64,000 nucleotides of DNA. Source: Lunularia cruciata (lineage: Eukaryota > Streptophyta > Marchantiopsida > Lunulariales > Lunulariaceae). Shown here piece by piece: positions 20,881 to 33,860 of this stretch (positions within the stretch are counted from its first letter, which is position 1; each line of letters opens with the position of its first letter). Position numbers and translations under genes: made by a program. Below the pieces are notes generated by a model. The model was not told the origin of the DNA. It searched no databases and saw only the letters and a program-made list of their open reading frames with translations. The stretch spans positions 2,237,001 through 2,301,000 of the forward strand of contig OX419758.1 in the NCBI GenBank assembly GCA_948567375.1, written 5' to 3'.

Positions 20881-20888
20881 TTATATAC
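20881..20888 (-). promoter_or_regulatory. TATA-like box upstream of the small ORF
   Basis: Plus strand 'cttatata' reads TATATAAG on the minus strand, about 40 bases before the ATG at 20842. Spacing is tight but possible for a plant TATA promoter. Confidence 0.3.
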
Positions 20889-21236
20889 TCCATACACGTT
20901 GATAGCAAACGGGTTCACGATATACTTAGCGAAAGAAGAAAGCAAAGCGTCTAACCTTTTTGGAGAAAAGGATGAGCTCTCCCATGCCTTTGAGCCTGTG
21001 ATGTATTCCAGCATACAAGCGGTGAGAGAAACCGACTCCACAAAAGGTCAGGTCAGAAATGCATTGTGAGTTTCAACCGATGAAGGTGGATCAATCTTAT
21101 GATTCTTTGAAATCGGATTTTCACAAGAGTCTAGGGACAACCCACAGAAACTGCGATTTCCTAGAAATCTTTTTGGTCCATGGTTTTGAAATGCGTGTTC
21201 GGGGAAATCCGTCCGGTGAGATTGTTGTTGCTGACA

Positions 21237-22408
21237 TCAAGAAAACATCGAAGGGGCTAAAGTTACAAGTTCCATGGGTATCCGGCCTGAGAGCTGATTG
21301 CCTGAGAGATCCAAGGATTCCAGGTCACGAAGCTCAGCAAACTGGCTTGGTATAGGACCTTGAAAGTTGTTATTGGATAGTCGCAAGCAGGGAACTTCTT
21401 GTAGATTTGCGAGCTCTAGGCATGGTCCGTGTGAAACGATTATCCGATATATCCAGAGAGTTTCTGGATAACATTTCCAGTTCAGCACCATGTATCAATA
21501 TTTGAAATACACTGCTGGCAAATCTGCAGTTGCAGGCCGTCTAATTATAAAATATTCTGGCAGAAAAATTTCTAGTCCTAGATCTACTGAGTAAATTTAG
21601 ATGCTACGTGATGTGTTTTGTCTATACATATCCGTGTAGTTTCTGAACACTGAATCGACTGTTGGGAATTGACAGAATGTGAAATTCATACAGACTTCCG
21701 TTTAACACTTCGCCAGGACTTATCGAAAGCGAACTGCTGCATCCAAGTTGAGAAGGCAGAGAGCTGCTGAATTGTTGTTCGCCAAATCTAACAACTCGAG
21801 TTGATCCCCTTGTGTAAGATTGGCGCTGAATGCTGGGAGTGAACCACCAAATTTGTTGTTTGCCACAGACAGTTGATATGTCGTATTGAGGTTCGTAAGA
21901 AATGAGGAACAGACGGGACCTTCGATATAAATAAAGCTGAGTTCCTAAAGGTACAGAGATGCTAAACATTCCCCATTTTGTTGGTATATGTGCCACCTGA
22001 AAATTTGGTACGAGATAGGTCAAACCTACCTAACTGCCTAGCATTGGCCGTAGACCATGAAGAAAGTCGTCCGGAAAGATCATTTCTTGAGAAATCTACA
22101 GCAAACAATGAGCTGTTTGAGAAGGACTCGGGTCGGGACTTGGCAGCAAATATGATGCTCGCAAATACAGTAGAGTATCCATTTGACAAAGAAAATCTGG
22201 AATCCGACCTATGACTCTGTTTGGTGGATGAACAGTTCTTCCATAGTAGCCACCTCGCGCAGAGAATTTGGAATGTGTCGGAAGAGACTGTTATGATCGA
22301 GGTACAATCTAAGCCTCTCCAACTTATGTTCGACGGAAATCTGGTGAAGGTGTTGTATGACACGTCAAATCTCAACGAAATCAGGAAAGATGCTGCAGGA
22401 TACCTCAT
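21237..22408 (-). pseudogene. LRR receptor-like protein pseudogene
   Basis: Leucine-rich-repeat segments are visible in several minus-strand frames. From upstream to downstream: LRFDVSYNTFTRFPSNIS, then LFAVDFSRNDLSGRLSSW, LGRFDLSRTKFSGG, then (other frame) YQLSVANNKFGGSLPAF and LELLDLANNN, and finally LRLSNNNFQGPIPSQFAEL plus LESLDLSGNQLSGRIPMEL. The 24-residue spacing and xxGxIP ending are those of extracellular LRR receptors (RLP/RLK). Frame changes and stops separate the repeats, so it is dead. No transmembrane or kinase part is found; the 3' end would fall near 21230. Confidence 0.75.
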
Positions 22409-23059
22409 TCGATGACAGATTCAAGCTGCTCAGTATCGGCATATTTGTCAACGTCGAATAAAGATAACCAATGAGCTTCTCCCCGTCCAAAAGCAGATTC
22501 AATAGATGGGTTCAATGAACCCAAGTATGCAGGAATGCTACCTCAAATATAAAGGACAAAAAAGTGCATAGATTAGTCGACAAGATTAAACCTCCATAAC
22601 ATGGATCAATTCAAATCAGCGGCAAACAAGGGGAATTGGAAACGGACTAATTTTCACACACCACTTTTATAAAAGCCATTCAAAAGCCACATCCTGAGTT
22701 AAATTGAAACTTACACGTAATATTACATCTATGATAATATGAACTATTGTTCATCCGGATTCAATAAGAAATGTTACCACGCAGATAGTTCCACTCAAGT
22801 CAATTGGTAACAAATCCAATGGTGACACGATATCGTAATACATCATACCTGCATGTGCCCCAATTGATAGTAAACGTAGTTCTGTCCTTGTCTTTTTCTC
22901 AAATGGAAACTTGATTGTACATTTGATAGTTGCTTCCACAAGGGATTTGACACTACAATCATGTGAAGTACTACAGACTTTTACAATGGAAGAGGTTGGG
23001 TTGTGGTGATCAGGATAATCAAATTGTAGACTACTCATTGAAACATAGGGCATGAAAGT
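22409..23059. other. Transition into the CpG-poor block
   Basis: CpG becomes rare from about 22.9 kb. Minus-strand frame 22751-23053 (100 codons) is open but unrecognised; it may be the first retroelement remnant. Confidence 0.3.
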
Positions 23060-24504
23060 GGAGAGAGTGGATTCAAGACTAGGGAATTGAGATAAAAAGT
23101 TTTGGGGTTCAAGTTTTTTGATTGTGTTGAATTGATTGAGAGATCAAGATTTCAAGCTTTAAAGAAGTAGAGGAACACATTTGTCATTTCATGATAACTA
23201 GGAAGGGGACTTAAGATCATTGAGATATGTGGAAGTCCATAGTAGCTTTCATATAGTTGTGAAGTGCACAATACTTTATAAATTCTTGGAGTATATCTCA
23301 AGTAAAATAAATTAGTAAACTATAGAAATCCTAGTGTGTTTTGAACAATTTTTTGGAATAAAGAATATTTGGAAGTAATCTGACCAAATTAGTGATTATA
23401 TCCAAATATACCCGAGTCTATTCAGCAAGGATACCCGTCTTATGGTAGTTCAAAACTAAACTCCACAACAATGTTAAACCTCAAGTGATGAGAAGAGTTG
23501 ACCTTGTGTTTGCATGGACGCTCACATTTGAGGGGGGAAGTATGTAGTGCACACATTTCCACAAAAGGTTTTTTATTATTATTTTTAGCTTTATTTGAGA
23601 GGAAAGTCTAGCTGGTTTCTCAATTTTGATAGGAATCTTGGTAATATGCCAATTTTCTTGGTTGTGTCTACCAAGCCAGCAACCAGAGCCTGAATAAGGG
23701 GAAAATCTGAAGTGCATGCTCCCAAAGCCAGGTTTGTTGGGAAGAGTGAAGGTTTGCATGTGTGAGTGGCATTTAGCATTGAATAAGTGACAAGGAAGAA
23801 GGATGATCCAACCACTTTTTGACCAAAACTGATTGAGGAATTTGCCTATAATTCAAAGTGGAGAATGGCAAATCCCACATTTTGCAATTACAAGTGATTG
23901 CGTTAAGAGTGTAGAACTATCTGGACCTTCCTTTGGTTGCAGATTTTTCCTTTCAAGTGTAGAATTATTTGAAGCCAACAAACCATTGCCCCAATTCTTT
24001 AGCACTTCTTGCAAGAAAGTTTTTTCACAAAAACCTTGAGGAAGGCATTTAAAGCACCACATTGAATGCTTGTGCAATGTTTGTAGAAGAGAGATAATCC
24101 AGAGCAAGCAGATGGGTTTCTTGCTATGCAATTGGGACATGATCTACTTTGAGATCATTCACAAAAAAATGATCCAAAGAGAAACAAATAGTGGGAACAT
24201 GAGAGGGACTCCATGAGCTGGACTCAGGAACATTAGAAGAATGTCCTTGGCCTGGATGCTGGTCAATGACCGTAACACCAAGTTCTATAATTGTGAATTG
24301 ACCCAAGAGATCAAAAATACCATTGGGGAGCCTTACAACCAAAACATTGGTTATTGCATCTTCAAATATATGGACCTTGCTAAGCAAGCAATTGTAGAAG
24401 CAATTATGAAGTTGTTCCATCACAAATAGACAATTTACCTCATGAGTACCCATGTTTTCTTCTTTCATCAAATGTATGAAGCTTAAGCTATAAATTGGGC
24501 ACAT

Positions 24505-26930
24505 ATGTTCTACTTAGAGGCCCCAACCCTTCACAAGGACTTCTTGGGAGAAGGCAATGCTACTTACCTTGTCCCATTTGCATTTCAGTTCTACATGGGG
24601 TTGATTTTTCTGAATACAAAGGAATGTAGGAGGTTCTCAAGCCACTACCCTTTGGAGAAGTACTTCTCTTCCCAAACCAAAGGGAAGTCAATGATCAAGA
24701 AGTACCAAGAGGCTGATGCTAAGTTTAAGAGAAAATGGGAATTTTTGCATGTGGAGGAGGAGGTGGTCGAGCCCAAAATGAAGAAGAAACAAGGAATCCT
24801 ACCCAGCAAAGTCACCACTTTGATGAAGAAGCAGTCAGAGAGGAGCTCTCCAGTAGTTGAGGTTGTGCCCAAATCAGAAGATGAAGAAGAAGTCAGTTTG
24901 GAGGAAGGGAGTGAGGAAGAGCAAGAAGATTCCTTCACTGTACAATCTGAAGAGGAAGGAGAAGAAGATGAGCAATTCAAGGATGAACAATTTCCCCCTA
25001 AGCCACCAATTATAGAGGAAGCAACCAAAGATAAAGAATAAGGCAAGGAAGGATAGGAATGCCAGGAGGAGAACCCAAGAGAAGAACCTGAACTCCTCAG
25101 TTCCACTCCTTAATCCCCTACTTCACCAACACAAAGTTGTCACTTGAGCAAAGGATAGGAGCTTCAGCCTGAAGTTCAAGAAGAAATTGGCCAACTGACC
25201 AACAAGGAGCTGAAGTAGAAGAAAAGATCAATATTGAAGCAGAGGGAACCCAAATGCAAAATGTGCAAGAAGTCAAAGTCCTTACCTCAAAAAAGAAAGG
25301 AGAAAGACCGAGGCAAACCACCACCAGTTCAGTATCAAAGAGGGCCCACTTTGTGATTCATTTGGTGGGGGTGCTTTTGCAATTGATGGAGCTTCTGCAA
25401 CCTCAGTACTAGCAAGAATGTCCAGATATAATTGATTACACAACCTTGGTGCGGAGGATGCATATGAGTTTTATAAAAAGAAGTCCCAAGAAGGAAAACT
25501 CCAAGAAGAAGTCACCCAAACTCAAGATCATTATAAGGAGGAGGCAAAGACGATGAATGCTTTGGTGCAAGAAGTGTTTGAGGAGAAGAAGAAGAATGCC
25601 TCCCTTGCTTCTGCCCAGCAAAGTCAAGTGAAGAAGTTGGGTTGAATCCAATTGGAGCTGGGCCAATTGAGGATGGAGAAGAAGGAGAGGAAGCTGAACT
25701 ATGAAGACCAGCTTCGAGTTCAAGATGAAGAAGTTCAGAGTCTATGCCTGGAATTGAAAAATACCAAGATAAGGAATGTGACCTTGGACTTGCAGATGTT
25801 GGAGTACATGAAAGAGGTGGCCTTGCAGCTTGAAGCCCAAGAAAAAGAGTTGGCTTTGGCCCGGGAGAAAGCGACCCAACTTGAGTGAATGCATAAGAAG
25901 GTTGAGGATAACTTTCAGGTGAAGTGCCTGCAAGTTGAAGAGAAGAAGAATTGCAACAAGTGGAAGGAGTTTGGGACCAGTTTGTGGAGTTGCTCCAAGA
26001 AGAAGCTAAAGGGAGAGCCACCAAAAGAAATATACATAAACTCAAGCTCCAAGTCGAGAAGCTTGAAGGAAAGACTGACGAGGAAGAGAAGATGGACCAA
26101 CTTGCAATTTGGCTTTGGAGCCATACTGGTAGGAAGTTCAACAAAGTCCACAATTAATTGTTGAAGATCACGTATTACCAAGAGTGTACAAAGGAGGTTC
26201 TTTGGCAACTTAAGGGAGAATGAAGTTCCTTGCAACAGCAAGAGGAAGTACTTCCACAAGCACAACAAGAAGCGGAGCAAAAGACAGTGGATGAAGTACC
26301 AAAGATCATTGAAGTACCAAAGAATGTCATCATGTCAGATTAGCTTGCATTCTTTTACTTCTTCTAGCAATTGTACATAACATCTTTTAGTTAGTTGCCA
26401 AAACTCTCAACCCATTTTCTTGGAAGTGGGAGTTCTTTGTAAATTTTTAAGTTGTAATCTAGAAACAAAACCAAAGGCTTCGGCCTAGTACAATTTTAAG
26501 AGCAAATGTCATTTGGCCAAGTGCCATCTTCTTGGCCAAAGAGAAGGTAGATGTTAAATTCTTGCAGCACGTGCATGACCCTAGAAGGACTGCCACCCTT
26601 CTCCCACAATTGCTAGAAGCTTAATTCAGTAGTTAGTTTAGGATAAGGTAGGAATTACTACCATAATGGATGGCAACGGTGTAGTTAGGCTTGGTGAGGG
26701 ACATGCCTGGCCATCTGAAATACTTAGGGGAGAAGTGGTGTAGCAATAGGAATCTGTACGTAACGCTTTGGCCCAATAATACACATGTCTACTTTTTCCA
26801 ATAGAACTTTGTATCAAGTCTAAATCCAGTCTGATCAATTTGTATTCACCTAGTGTTTGGTATCAAGTGTTCTTGCAATGTAGAGGTGTAAATCTTGCTG
26901 AAGAATTACAGTTGTTGAAACACAAAAATC
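24505..26930 (+). repeat. Duplicated retroelement segment, copy A: acidic/coiled-coil frames
   Basis: Contains a frame at 24505-25041 (178 codons) that begins with a folded-looking part (ATYLVPFAFQFYMGL…HYPLEKYF) and becomes strongly acidic and Lys-rich (EEEVSLEEGSEEEQED), then a second part 25430-26330 that is heptad-like coiled coil (LQLEAQEKELALAREKATQLE and similar) broken by stops. Function unknown; extra coiled-coil frames of this kind occur in some plant retroelements. The non-coding tail 26340-26930 is shared with copy B. Confidence 0.6.
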
Positions 26931-27430
26931 TCAAATTGAGGTCATGTCCTGCTCGTTAAAATTATGACAACAGTACCAACTAAAGGTCCCCAGTCTTTCC
27001 CAAGATAGTAACTAGCAGGCTTGCATCCTCCTTTGTGTGGTATGATCTAATTTAGTAGACTTTCTACCGCAACTATCTTCATGAGTTGTTTCTAAAATGC
27101 TTTGGTCATAATCTTTACCATCTTCAGTCTCACCTTTCTTGAAGAACTTAGAATGTACATGCAGGACAAGTCTTCATATGAAATTCTATTCCTGAGCTGT
27201 CAAACTCAACCTGCAGCAAGTTACAATAACTATAGACTAACAGGTGTAATTTTGATGTTCATCTTCACCTTAGCTATGACATCTCTCTCTGTTATGCTTT
27301 TCCATTGTGTGTGTCGCCCTTGAATTAGCTAGCAAACAAAACAAGCAGCCTTCAGAATCTGCAATTCTGGGAAGAATAACTGCTGATCTCTAGATCAATT
27401 GGAGGGACATTTGTTCAGTCCACTCCTAGT

Positions 27431-27628
27431 CAATAAATGAACATAAATGGACAACTTACTTGACAAACACCAAGGCAATCTTCTTCCAATGAATGTATGA
27501 GGATGAACTTGTGAGCAATTGTGGAAATGGTTATGAATTTGTTGAATAGATGGACATAAATGGACATCTTACTTGACAAACACCAAGGCAACCTTCTTCC
27601 AATGAAAATATGATGTTGAACTTGTGAA
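27431..27628 (+). repeat. Direct repeat of ~80 bases, two copies
   Basis: 27431-27512 and 27549-27628 share 'cttacttgacaaacaccaag' and 'cttcttccaatgaa' in order. It lies directly before copy B of the duplicated segment. Confidence 0.8.
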
Positions 27629-27635
27629 CTGAAGA

Positions 27636-30057
27636 TGTTCTATTTACAAGCCCAAACATTTCATGAGGACTCTTGGGAAGAAGGTGGTGCTACTTACCTT
27701 GCCTCTTTTGCAATTCACTTCTACATGGGATTGAATTTGCTGAATGTAAAGGAATGAATGAGGTTCTCCAACCACTACCCTTTGGAGGAGTAATTTGCTT
27801 CCCAACCTAAAGGGGAGGTAATGCTCAAGAAGTATAAGGAGGATGATGCTAAATTTGAGAGGACAACAAAACTTATGCCTATGAAGGAGGAGGTGGCTGG
27901 ACCAAAGACCAAGAAGAAATGAGTGCCACCACCAAGGAAGGTTGCGACTCCAACAAAGAAGTGGTCAAAGAGGAACCCTCAAGTAGTCAAGGTTGCCTCC
28001 AAATCTGAGGATGAGGAAGAAGCTGGTTAGGAAGAGATGGAGGAAAAACAAGAAGATTCCTTCACCTTGCACTCTAAAGAAGAAGGAGAAGACAAGGAGC
28101 AATTTGGGAATGTTGAATCTGCTCCTCAACCACCAGTGGCCAAGGAGGCAACCAAAGAGGAAGAAGGCAAGGAAGAAGAAAAAGACCATGAGTGAACTTC
28201 CAAAGAAGAACCTAAACTCCTTGCTTCACTCCTTGATCCCTAACTTCACTAAAGAGTTGTCACACAAAGGAAGGACAAGCACTTCTGCCCAAATTTGAAG
28301 GAGACATTTGGCCTATAGAAGGAGAAGGAAGCAAAGTAGAAGAAGAGGTTGATGTGGATGCAGATGGGACTCCAATGCAAATTAAAGAAGAATTCGAAGT
28401 CCCTACCTCCACCAAGAAGGAAGAAGGACCAATCCAAACCACCACTAGTTGAGTATAAAGGGGAGCTCACTCTATGATCCATTTGGTGGGAGTAGTTCTA
28501 CAATTCCTTGAACTCCTAATGCCACAATACCAAAATTAGTGTCTAGAGATTGTTGATTCCCAAGCTTGGTGTGGAGAATGCACAAGGAGATCTACACAAA
28601 TAAGGGGCCCAAGAAGGTAAGCTCCACAAGGAAGTTGCCCAAACTCAAGATTGTTACAAGGAGGAAGCAAAGAAGGTAAACTCCTTGGTACAAGAAGTGT
28701 TTGAGGAGAAGAAGAAGAATGCCTTCCTTGCTTCTGCCCAACAAGGTCAAGAGAAGGAGTTTGGCCAAATGAAATTGGAGTTGGGCCAACTGATAATGGA
28801 GAAGGAGAGGAGGTTGAACTACAAGGACCAGCTCCGAGCTTGAGATGAAGAAGTTCATAGTCTATGCCAAGAATTGAATGATACCAAATTAAGGATGTCA
28901 CTTTGGACTTGCAGATGTTGGAGTACCAAAAGGAAGTGGCCTTGTAGCTCAAAGCTCAAGCAGAAAATTGGCTTTGGCCTTGGATAAAGGGGCCAAACTC
29001 AGCAAGTGGATAAAAAGGCCAAGGTCAACTTTGAAGCAAAGTGCTTGCAAGTTGAAGAGAAGAAGAGAAAACTCTAGCAAGTAGAAGGGGTCCGGAGCTA
29101 GTTGTGGAAATGCTCCAAGAGGAAGCCAAAGGGAGAGTCACCAAAAAAAGGATCCACAAACTCAAGTTGAAAATCCAAAAGCTTGAAGGGAAGACATACA
29201 AGGAGGAGAGGATGGACCCAATTGCACTTTGGCTTTGAAGCCACAATGGTCAAAGTTCCTATCTGCTAAGGTTTGCGTATTACCAAGAGCATATAGAGGA
29301 AGTTCTTTGGCAACTTAGGGGAGGAGGAAGTTCATTGCAACAACAAGAGGAAGTCCTTCAACAACTACAAGGAGGAAGTCTAACCCAGGAAGAGGAGGTA
29401 GTTCCACAAGCACAACCAAAAGTGGAACTAAAGGCAATGGAGAAAGTACCAAAGACCACCAAAGTATTGGAGGAGGTCATCATGTTAGATAAGCTTACAT
29501 TCTTTTACTTTTTCTAGCAATTGTTGCCTAATCTCTCAACCCATCTTCTTGGAAGTGGGAATTCTTTGTAAATTTGTAAGTGAGGAACCAAACCAAAGGC
29601 TTTGGACTAATACATTTTTTAAGTGAATGTCATTCAGCCAACTACCACCTTCTTGGACTAAGGTCCCTTTGGTGTATTAGAGAAGGTAGATGTTAAATTC
29701 CTGTAGTGCATGTCCTAAGGAAGGATTTTCACCTTCCACTACATTTGTGAGAAGTTGAATTATTCAATTAGATTAGTATAAGAAAGGAATCAACATCGTA
29801 ATTGATGGTACTGAAGTAAGTAGGTTTAGCAAGGAACTTGCTTGGCCATCAAAGACACTTTCTTAGAGAAGTAGTTTAGCAATAGAAAACCTATACATAA
29901 GGGTTTGGCCTGATAATACACTTGTCCACTTTGGCCAATACAACTTGATATCAAGTAGAAGTCTAGTCTGATCAATCTATATTCACCTAGTATCCAACTT
30001 TAAGTGTTGTTGCAATGTAGAGGTGTAAATCTTGATAAAAGAGTGCAGTTGTTGAAT
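27636..30057 (+). repeat. Duplicated retroelement segment, copy B
   Basis: Same order as copy A (24505-26930) with moderate divergence: 'atgttcta(c/t)tta', 'aaccactaccctttggag', 'gttgaagagaagaaga', and the tail 'gaagtgggaattctttgtaa' through 'tgcaatgtagaggtgtaaat'. The first frame is more broken than in A (stops at 27750 and 27790). Confidence 0.8.
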
Positions 30058-30681
30058 CCAGGAGGAAGGATTAGCAATTAGAGTCTAAATGTAGGGAGTG
30101 GTCTAATGATGGATTTGATTAGTCTTAAGTGCCATTAGTAACACAAAATTGAGACTCAAGGATATTTGCTTACTTGGCAAGCCCCTTTGGTGGCATGCCT
30201 TTGGGGAAGGGTAGACATGCTATCAATGTTGGTGACTTTGGGGCAAACTGCACTATCATCTTTAGGGTAACTTTGGTTACAAATAGTTTTGAGAGTGATT
30301 TAGTAGATTTTCAAGTTCTATAGAGTGGCAAAATGGGTACCTCTACCCTCATACTAGGATTGTTTTCTATCCAAGAGGTTAAACAACAAAAAATAAACAA
30401 ACTACAACTTTTGATTCATTCCTTTCACTTTTAGTCAAATTTTTTACCCATGTTCTGGTGGGATTAATTTGTTCTTAATGTTCTACTACTAGTACATCTA
30501 CATTGGGTTGTAACATGTACTTTCTGGTGCTATTGTTAGGGATAGAATCCTTGGAGTGGCTAAAGATAAAGTTTGACAAAGAAATGAATGGTATTAGGGA
30601 AATTAGTACCAAGTGATACTTGGACACCTTGAGATCATTGAGCTTATTGAAGAAATTAAAGTTGTTCAGTGAGCCGACCTA

Positions 30682-31355
30682 TGTCTCACTAAAGATGAAC
30701 CTCTAATGGCTATTAAAGTAGCATACCATGGATGAAGAAGGCAAGGAAACTCAACTCCATCATACTCCTCCAAGGCTAACACTTTAAGACAAACCATTAC
30801 TCACTAGACAACTCAATAAGAAAGAGATAGTTGCAAATAAAAAGATGTTGAGTACCTTCTCACCCCTAGTTAGTATACTTGTGAAATAGTTATGCACCAA
30901 AGTAACTAATTACTGGAGTAACTCAAGTCACTACACTAAAAGTCAAATAAAGTCAAAAAGTCTTAAATAATATCCACACATGGGAATATTCCCCTAAGCA
31001 TGTAGTCTTATCTTGACCAAACCACTAAGTCAAGGATTCCTTCATATGGGCTATCCTTGGACTATAGGAAAATCCAAATCAAGAAGGCTTGTGGGTCCAA
31101 GAGCTCTCAATTTTTTTCTCAAAGCCAAAAAACTAGGAATAATATCAAGTCACTATACTAGAATCCAAAATAGTGGTGCTCATCTTTTCCACTTCCTCTA
31201 AAATAAAATCATCTCTATCTTAGCAATGATTAACTTTAGCTAATCATGACTTATGTAGAACTATCTTTTATCTCTATATAAATAATATCTCTCAAGTACT
31301 TACAATACTAATCTAAATATCACAATAGCACAAAGATGCACAAATGTGTGTTAGA
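30682..31355 (-). repeat. LTR copy (i), minus orientation
   Basis: About 674 bases matching the LTR at 38029-38723 in reverse. The LTR runs TGTAACACCC … TATATAAACTAG … GAGACA; here the start is mutated (tctaacacac, at 31355) and the end is 'agtgagaca'. No 5-base target duplication is obvious. It lies before the plus-strand gag remnant but points away from it, so it is not that element's own 5' LTR. Confidence 0.75.
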
Positions 31356-31700
31356 GTTCAGACAAAGGAAGAAAAGCTCAAGAATGTTATCATAATCTTG
31401 AGAAAAAAACTATAGAAGATACAACCTTGACCCACCAACCCCTACACTTTCAAGAGGGCAAAGGTGGTATCCAACCCTTGTCTCAACCATCACCAGAAAT
31501 AGCAGTTTCCTTTGGTTGTGTTACAAAACTCAAATGCCCCACAAGGAGCTCTTTTTTGGCCAAAGAAGAGAAGGAACTCCAATGAAGAAGATGAGAGGTT
31601 TCAAACCACCCATCAAATGACATTTTATTGGGAGTGTGCACCCCAAGAACCATCATGGTGGAGGCCATGACAACTTTTCACTATAGAACTAGAGCATGGC

Positions 31701-32500
31701 ATGCTACTAGAAGTACAACTCACACTGAGTACTTTGGACAAAGGAGAAGGACTCCCTAGTCTGATTCTGGATTTAGACTTGTTTTTCTATTTGCCCAAAG
31801 AAACCAATACCCATTCAGATCTGGCATTTTGCTCTACCCAAATGGTGAGTCATGTCTTCTTCACCCAACAAAGCTACCAAAAGTTCAAGAGGAGGGATGA
31901 AAATAAAGACTTGGATGTTTTTATCAAAGAGTTTGAGACCATCATAGTAGCAAACAAGGAAGATGTAGATGAGGATAGACTATGGATTTCTTTAAGCTTG
32001 TTAAGAAAGAGAGATCTAAACTAGTACACTCATATTAGCCACAATCCTACCAACATGGAGAATTGGTCCGTACTAAAGCGCCAATTCTAGGAATGGTTCA
32101 TGGAACTAGGCTATGAGGTGAATATCTTTGCCACCCTCAATAGTCTAGAGAGAAAGAAGAACAAGAAGTCAAGGGATTACACCAAAAGGTTATGGAGCCT
32201 CCTTAGTAGAGTACTGACTTGAGGGAATGCCTTGGGGTACTCAGATGCCCAAGCAATGGCCTGGTTCTTGGGTGCACTTCTCACCAAGCATTAAGTCTTT
32301 GCAAAGGAACAAGATCATGAGAAACTGGGTCAAGTACTTAGGTTGGCGTCAATGTATGAATTTGCTCAGATCAATCACTTGAGGAAAAGCTTCCAAGCCA
32401 AACCACAAAGAAAAACAGAAAAAAAACTAGAAGGTTCCTCAATGACCACTTCTTGCTCCTAAGATACAACTAATACAACATCTTCCTCTAACACCTCATC
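31701..32500 (+). pseudogene. Ty3/gypsy Gag remnant (plus-strand element)
   Basis: Retroelement capsid-type sequence: …KDLDVFIKEFETIIVANKED, then in the same direction ELGYEVNIFATLNSLERK and RDYTKRLWSLLSRVLT, then AMAWFLGALLTKH. Stops interrupt it at 32024 and several later positions. It is followed by two zinc-knuckle remnants. Confidence 0.65.
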
Positions 32501-32696
32501 CTTAAAAGATGAGAAGGCCTGCCAAAAGGACAAGAAGAGTGTTCAAAGGACCGAAGCTGAAGTCCCTCACGGAAGATCCATGCAGCTAGGAATGAAATTG
32601 GAAGGACTCATCAAAGACTTTGCTGATTTCAAGGTCCAAAGGGTTGGAGCAAGAGAGAGACGGAAATATCCATAGTTCATTTGTCTGAACATTTGG

Positions 32697-33000
32697 TGCA
32701 CTACTTGTGGAAAGCTAGGACATGCCAACACGTAATGTTACTCTAACTTGCCTCTTCCTTGGTACATCAGGTAGAGTGAGCACCCAAATGGGAGAAGCAA
32801 GGATATTATGTAGAGGAAGAGGACAAAGAGGTCTTTGTGGTAGAAGAAGTACCCGCTAAATCAAGTCCACACCCTTCATTCACTATTCTTCAAAATGTGC
32901 CACCCGATTATGACCCTTTGGAGCAGTAGAAGAGAACACTACCACAACCTAATATTGGGACATGTTATAATTATGGAGAAATTGGGCATTTAGTTTAGGG
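32697..33000 (+). pseudogene. Zinc-knuckle remnants of Gag
   Basis: First knuckle CTTCGKLGHANT-stop-C (about 32698-32736) keeps the C-C-H-C spacing. A second, CYNYGEIGHLV (32961-32993), has lost one Cys. Protease, RT and RNase H, which should follow, are missing; integrase begins within about 100 bases, so the middle of the element was deleted. Confidence 0.65.
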
Positions 33001-33059
33001 TCAAGATCTAGACATTACATAATGGTGTAAGGCTTCTTTTTCACCAAAGAGAAGATGGT

Positions 33060-33860
33060 CTACTTTGAAGAACAATGGTGTAAGGAGGAGTATGTCCTAG
33101 TCATGAAGGAGTTTCATGAAGGTTAAGTTTGTATGGGATAGTTTGCAGGAAAGGTGACTGCTTTCAAGACTCTAAATACAACTTACTATTGGAGGGCAAT
33201 TTTTAAGGATTGTTTTGATTATTGCAAAACTTGTAATGTTTGTCAAGCTTTTACTAGAAAGTCTACTTAAACTCTATCTCTTGGATCAATTACATTGCTA
33301 AGACCTTTTGAGAAGTGGAGAATTGACTTTGTAGATCCTCTCAATAGAACTCCAAGGAACAATAGATACGTTGTGGTAGTTATTGATTACCTTACCAAAT
33401 GGGTTAAGGCTAGACCATTGAGGAACAAGAATGAAAATAAAGTTGGTAGATTTCCTTATGAATGCATCATCACTAGGTTTGGGTGTACTTTGTGGTTAGT
33501 TTTTGATAAAGGAGATTTTACAAGAAGCATCACTACAACCATGCTATGATATTTCTCCATCACACATAGAGTAAATCCAATGGCTTGGCAGAGAGAACCA
33601 ATCAGACCTTGTGCATGATGTTGGCCAAAGATGTAGAAATGGAAGGGGCTAAATAACATTGGGACAAGAGGATTCATGCAATTTTGTGAGAGTATAGGAC
33701 AACCATGAAGAATTCCACTAGATATTCTCTATTTCATGGTATTGAGTCTCCGTTACCTATTTAATTTGATCTTCCTACCTTCTAAACCATGCATAGGAGA
33801 TTGAAGAAATCACAAGATGGGTATTTCTCCACTAAAACATAGGAAGATCCCGTAGGCACT
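33060..33860 (+). pseudogene. Ty3/gypsy integrase remnant (plus-strand element)
   Basis: Integrase inserts element DNA into the genome. Zinc-binding part: MKEFHEG … VTAFKTLNTTYYW … CKTCNVCQAFTRKS (HHCC type). Core: FEKWRIDFVDPLNRTPRNN, VVVVIDYLTKWVKARPL, ECIITRFG, with the later part in other frames (MKNSTRYSLFHGIESPLP). First and second Asp regions are visible; several stops and frameshifts inactivate it. Confidence 0.8.

Noticed and set aside
24645-26280. Long minus-strand open frames rich in Ser and Leu
   Set aside because: They are antisense images of the acidic, Lys/Glu-rich plus-strand frames; reverse-strand openness follows from the codon composition.
30682-31355. LTR (i) as the 5' LTR of the plus-strand gag/integrase element
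   Set aside because: Its orientation, set by the TATA box and by the minus-strand element, is opposite to that gag; it must come from another insertion.
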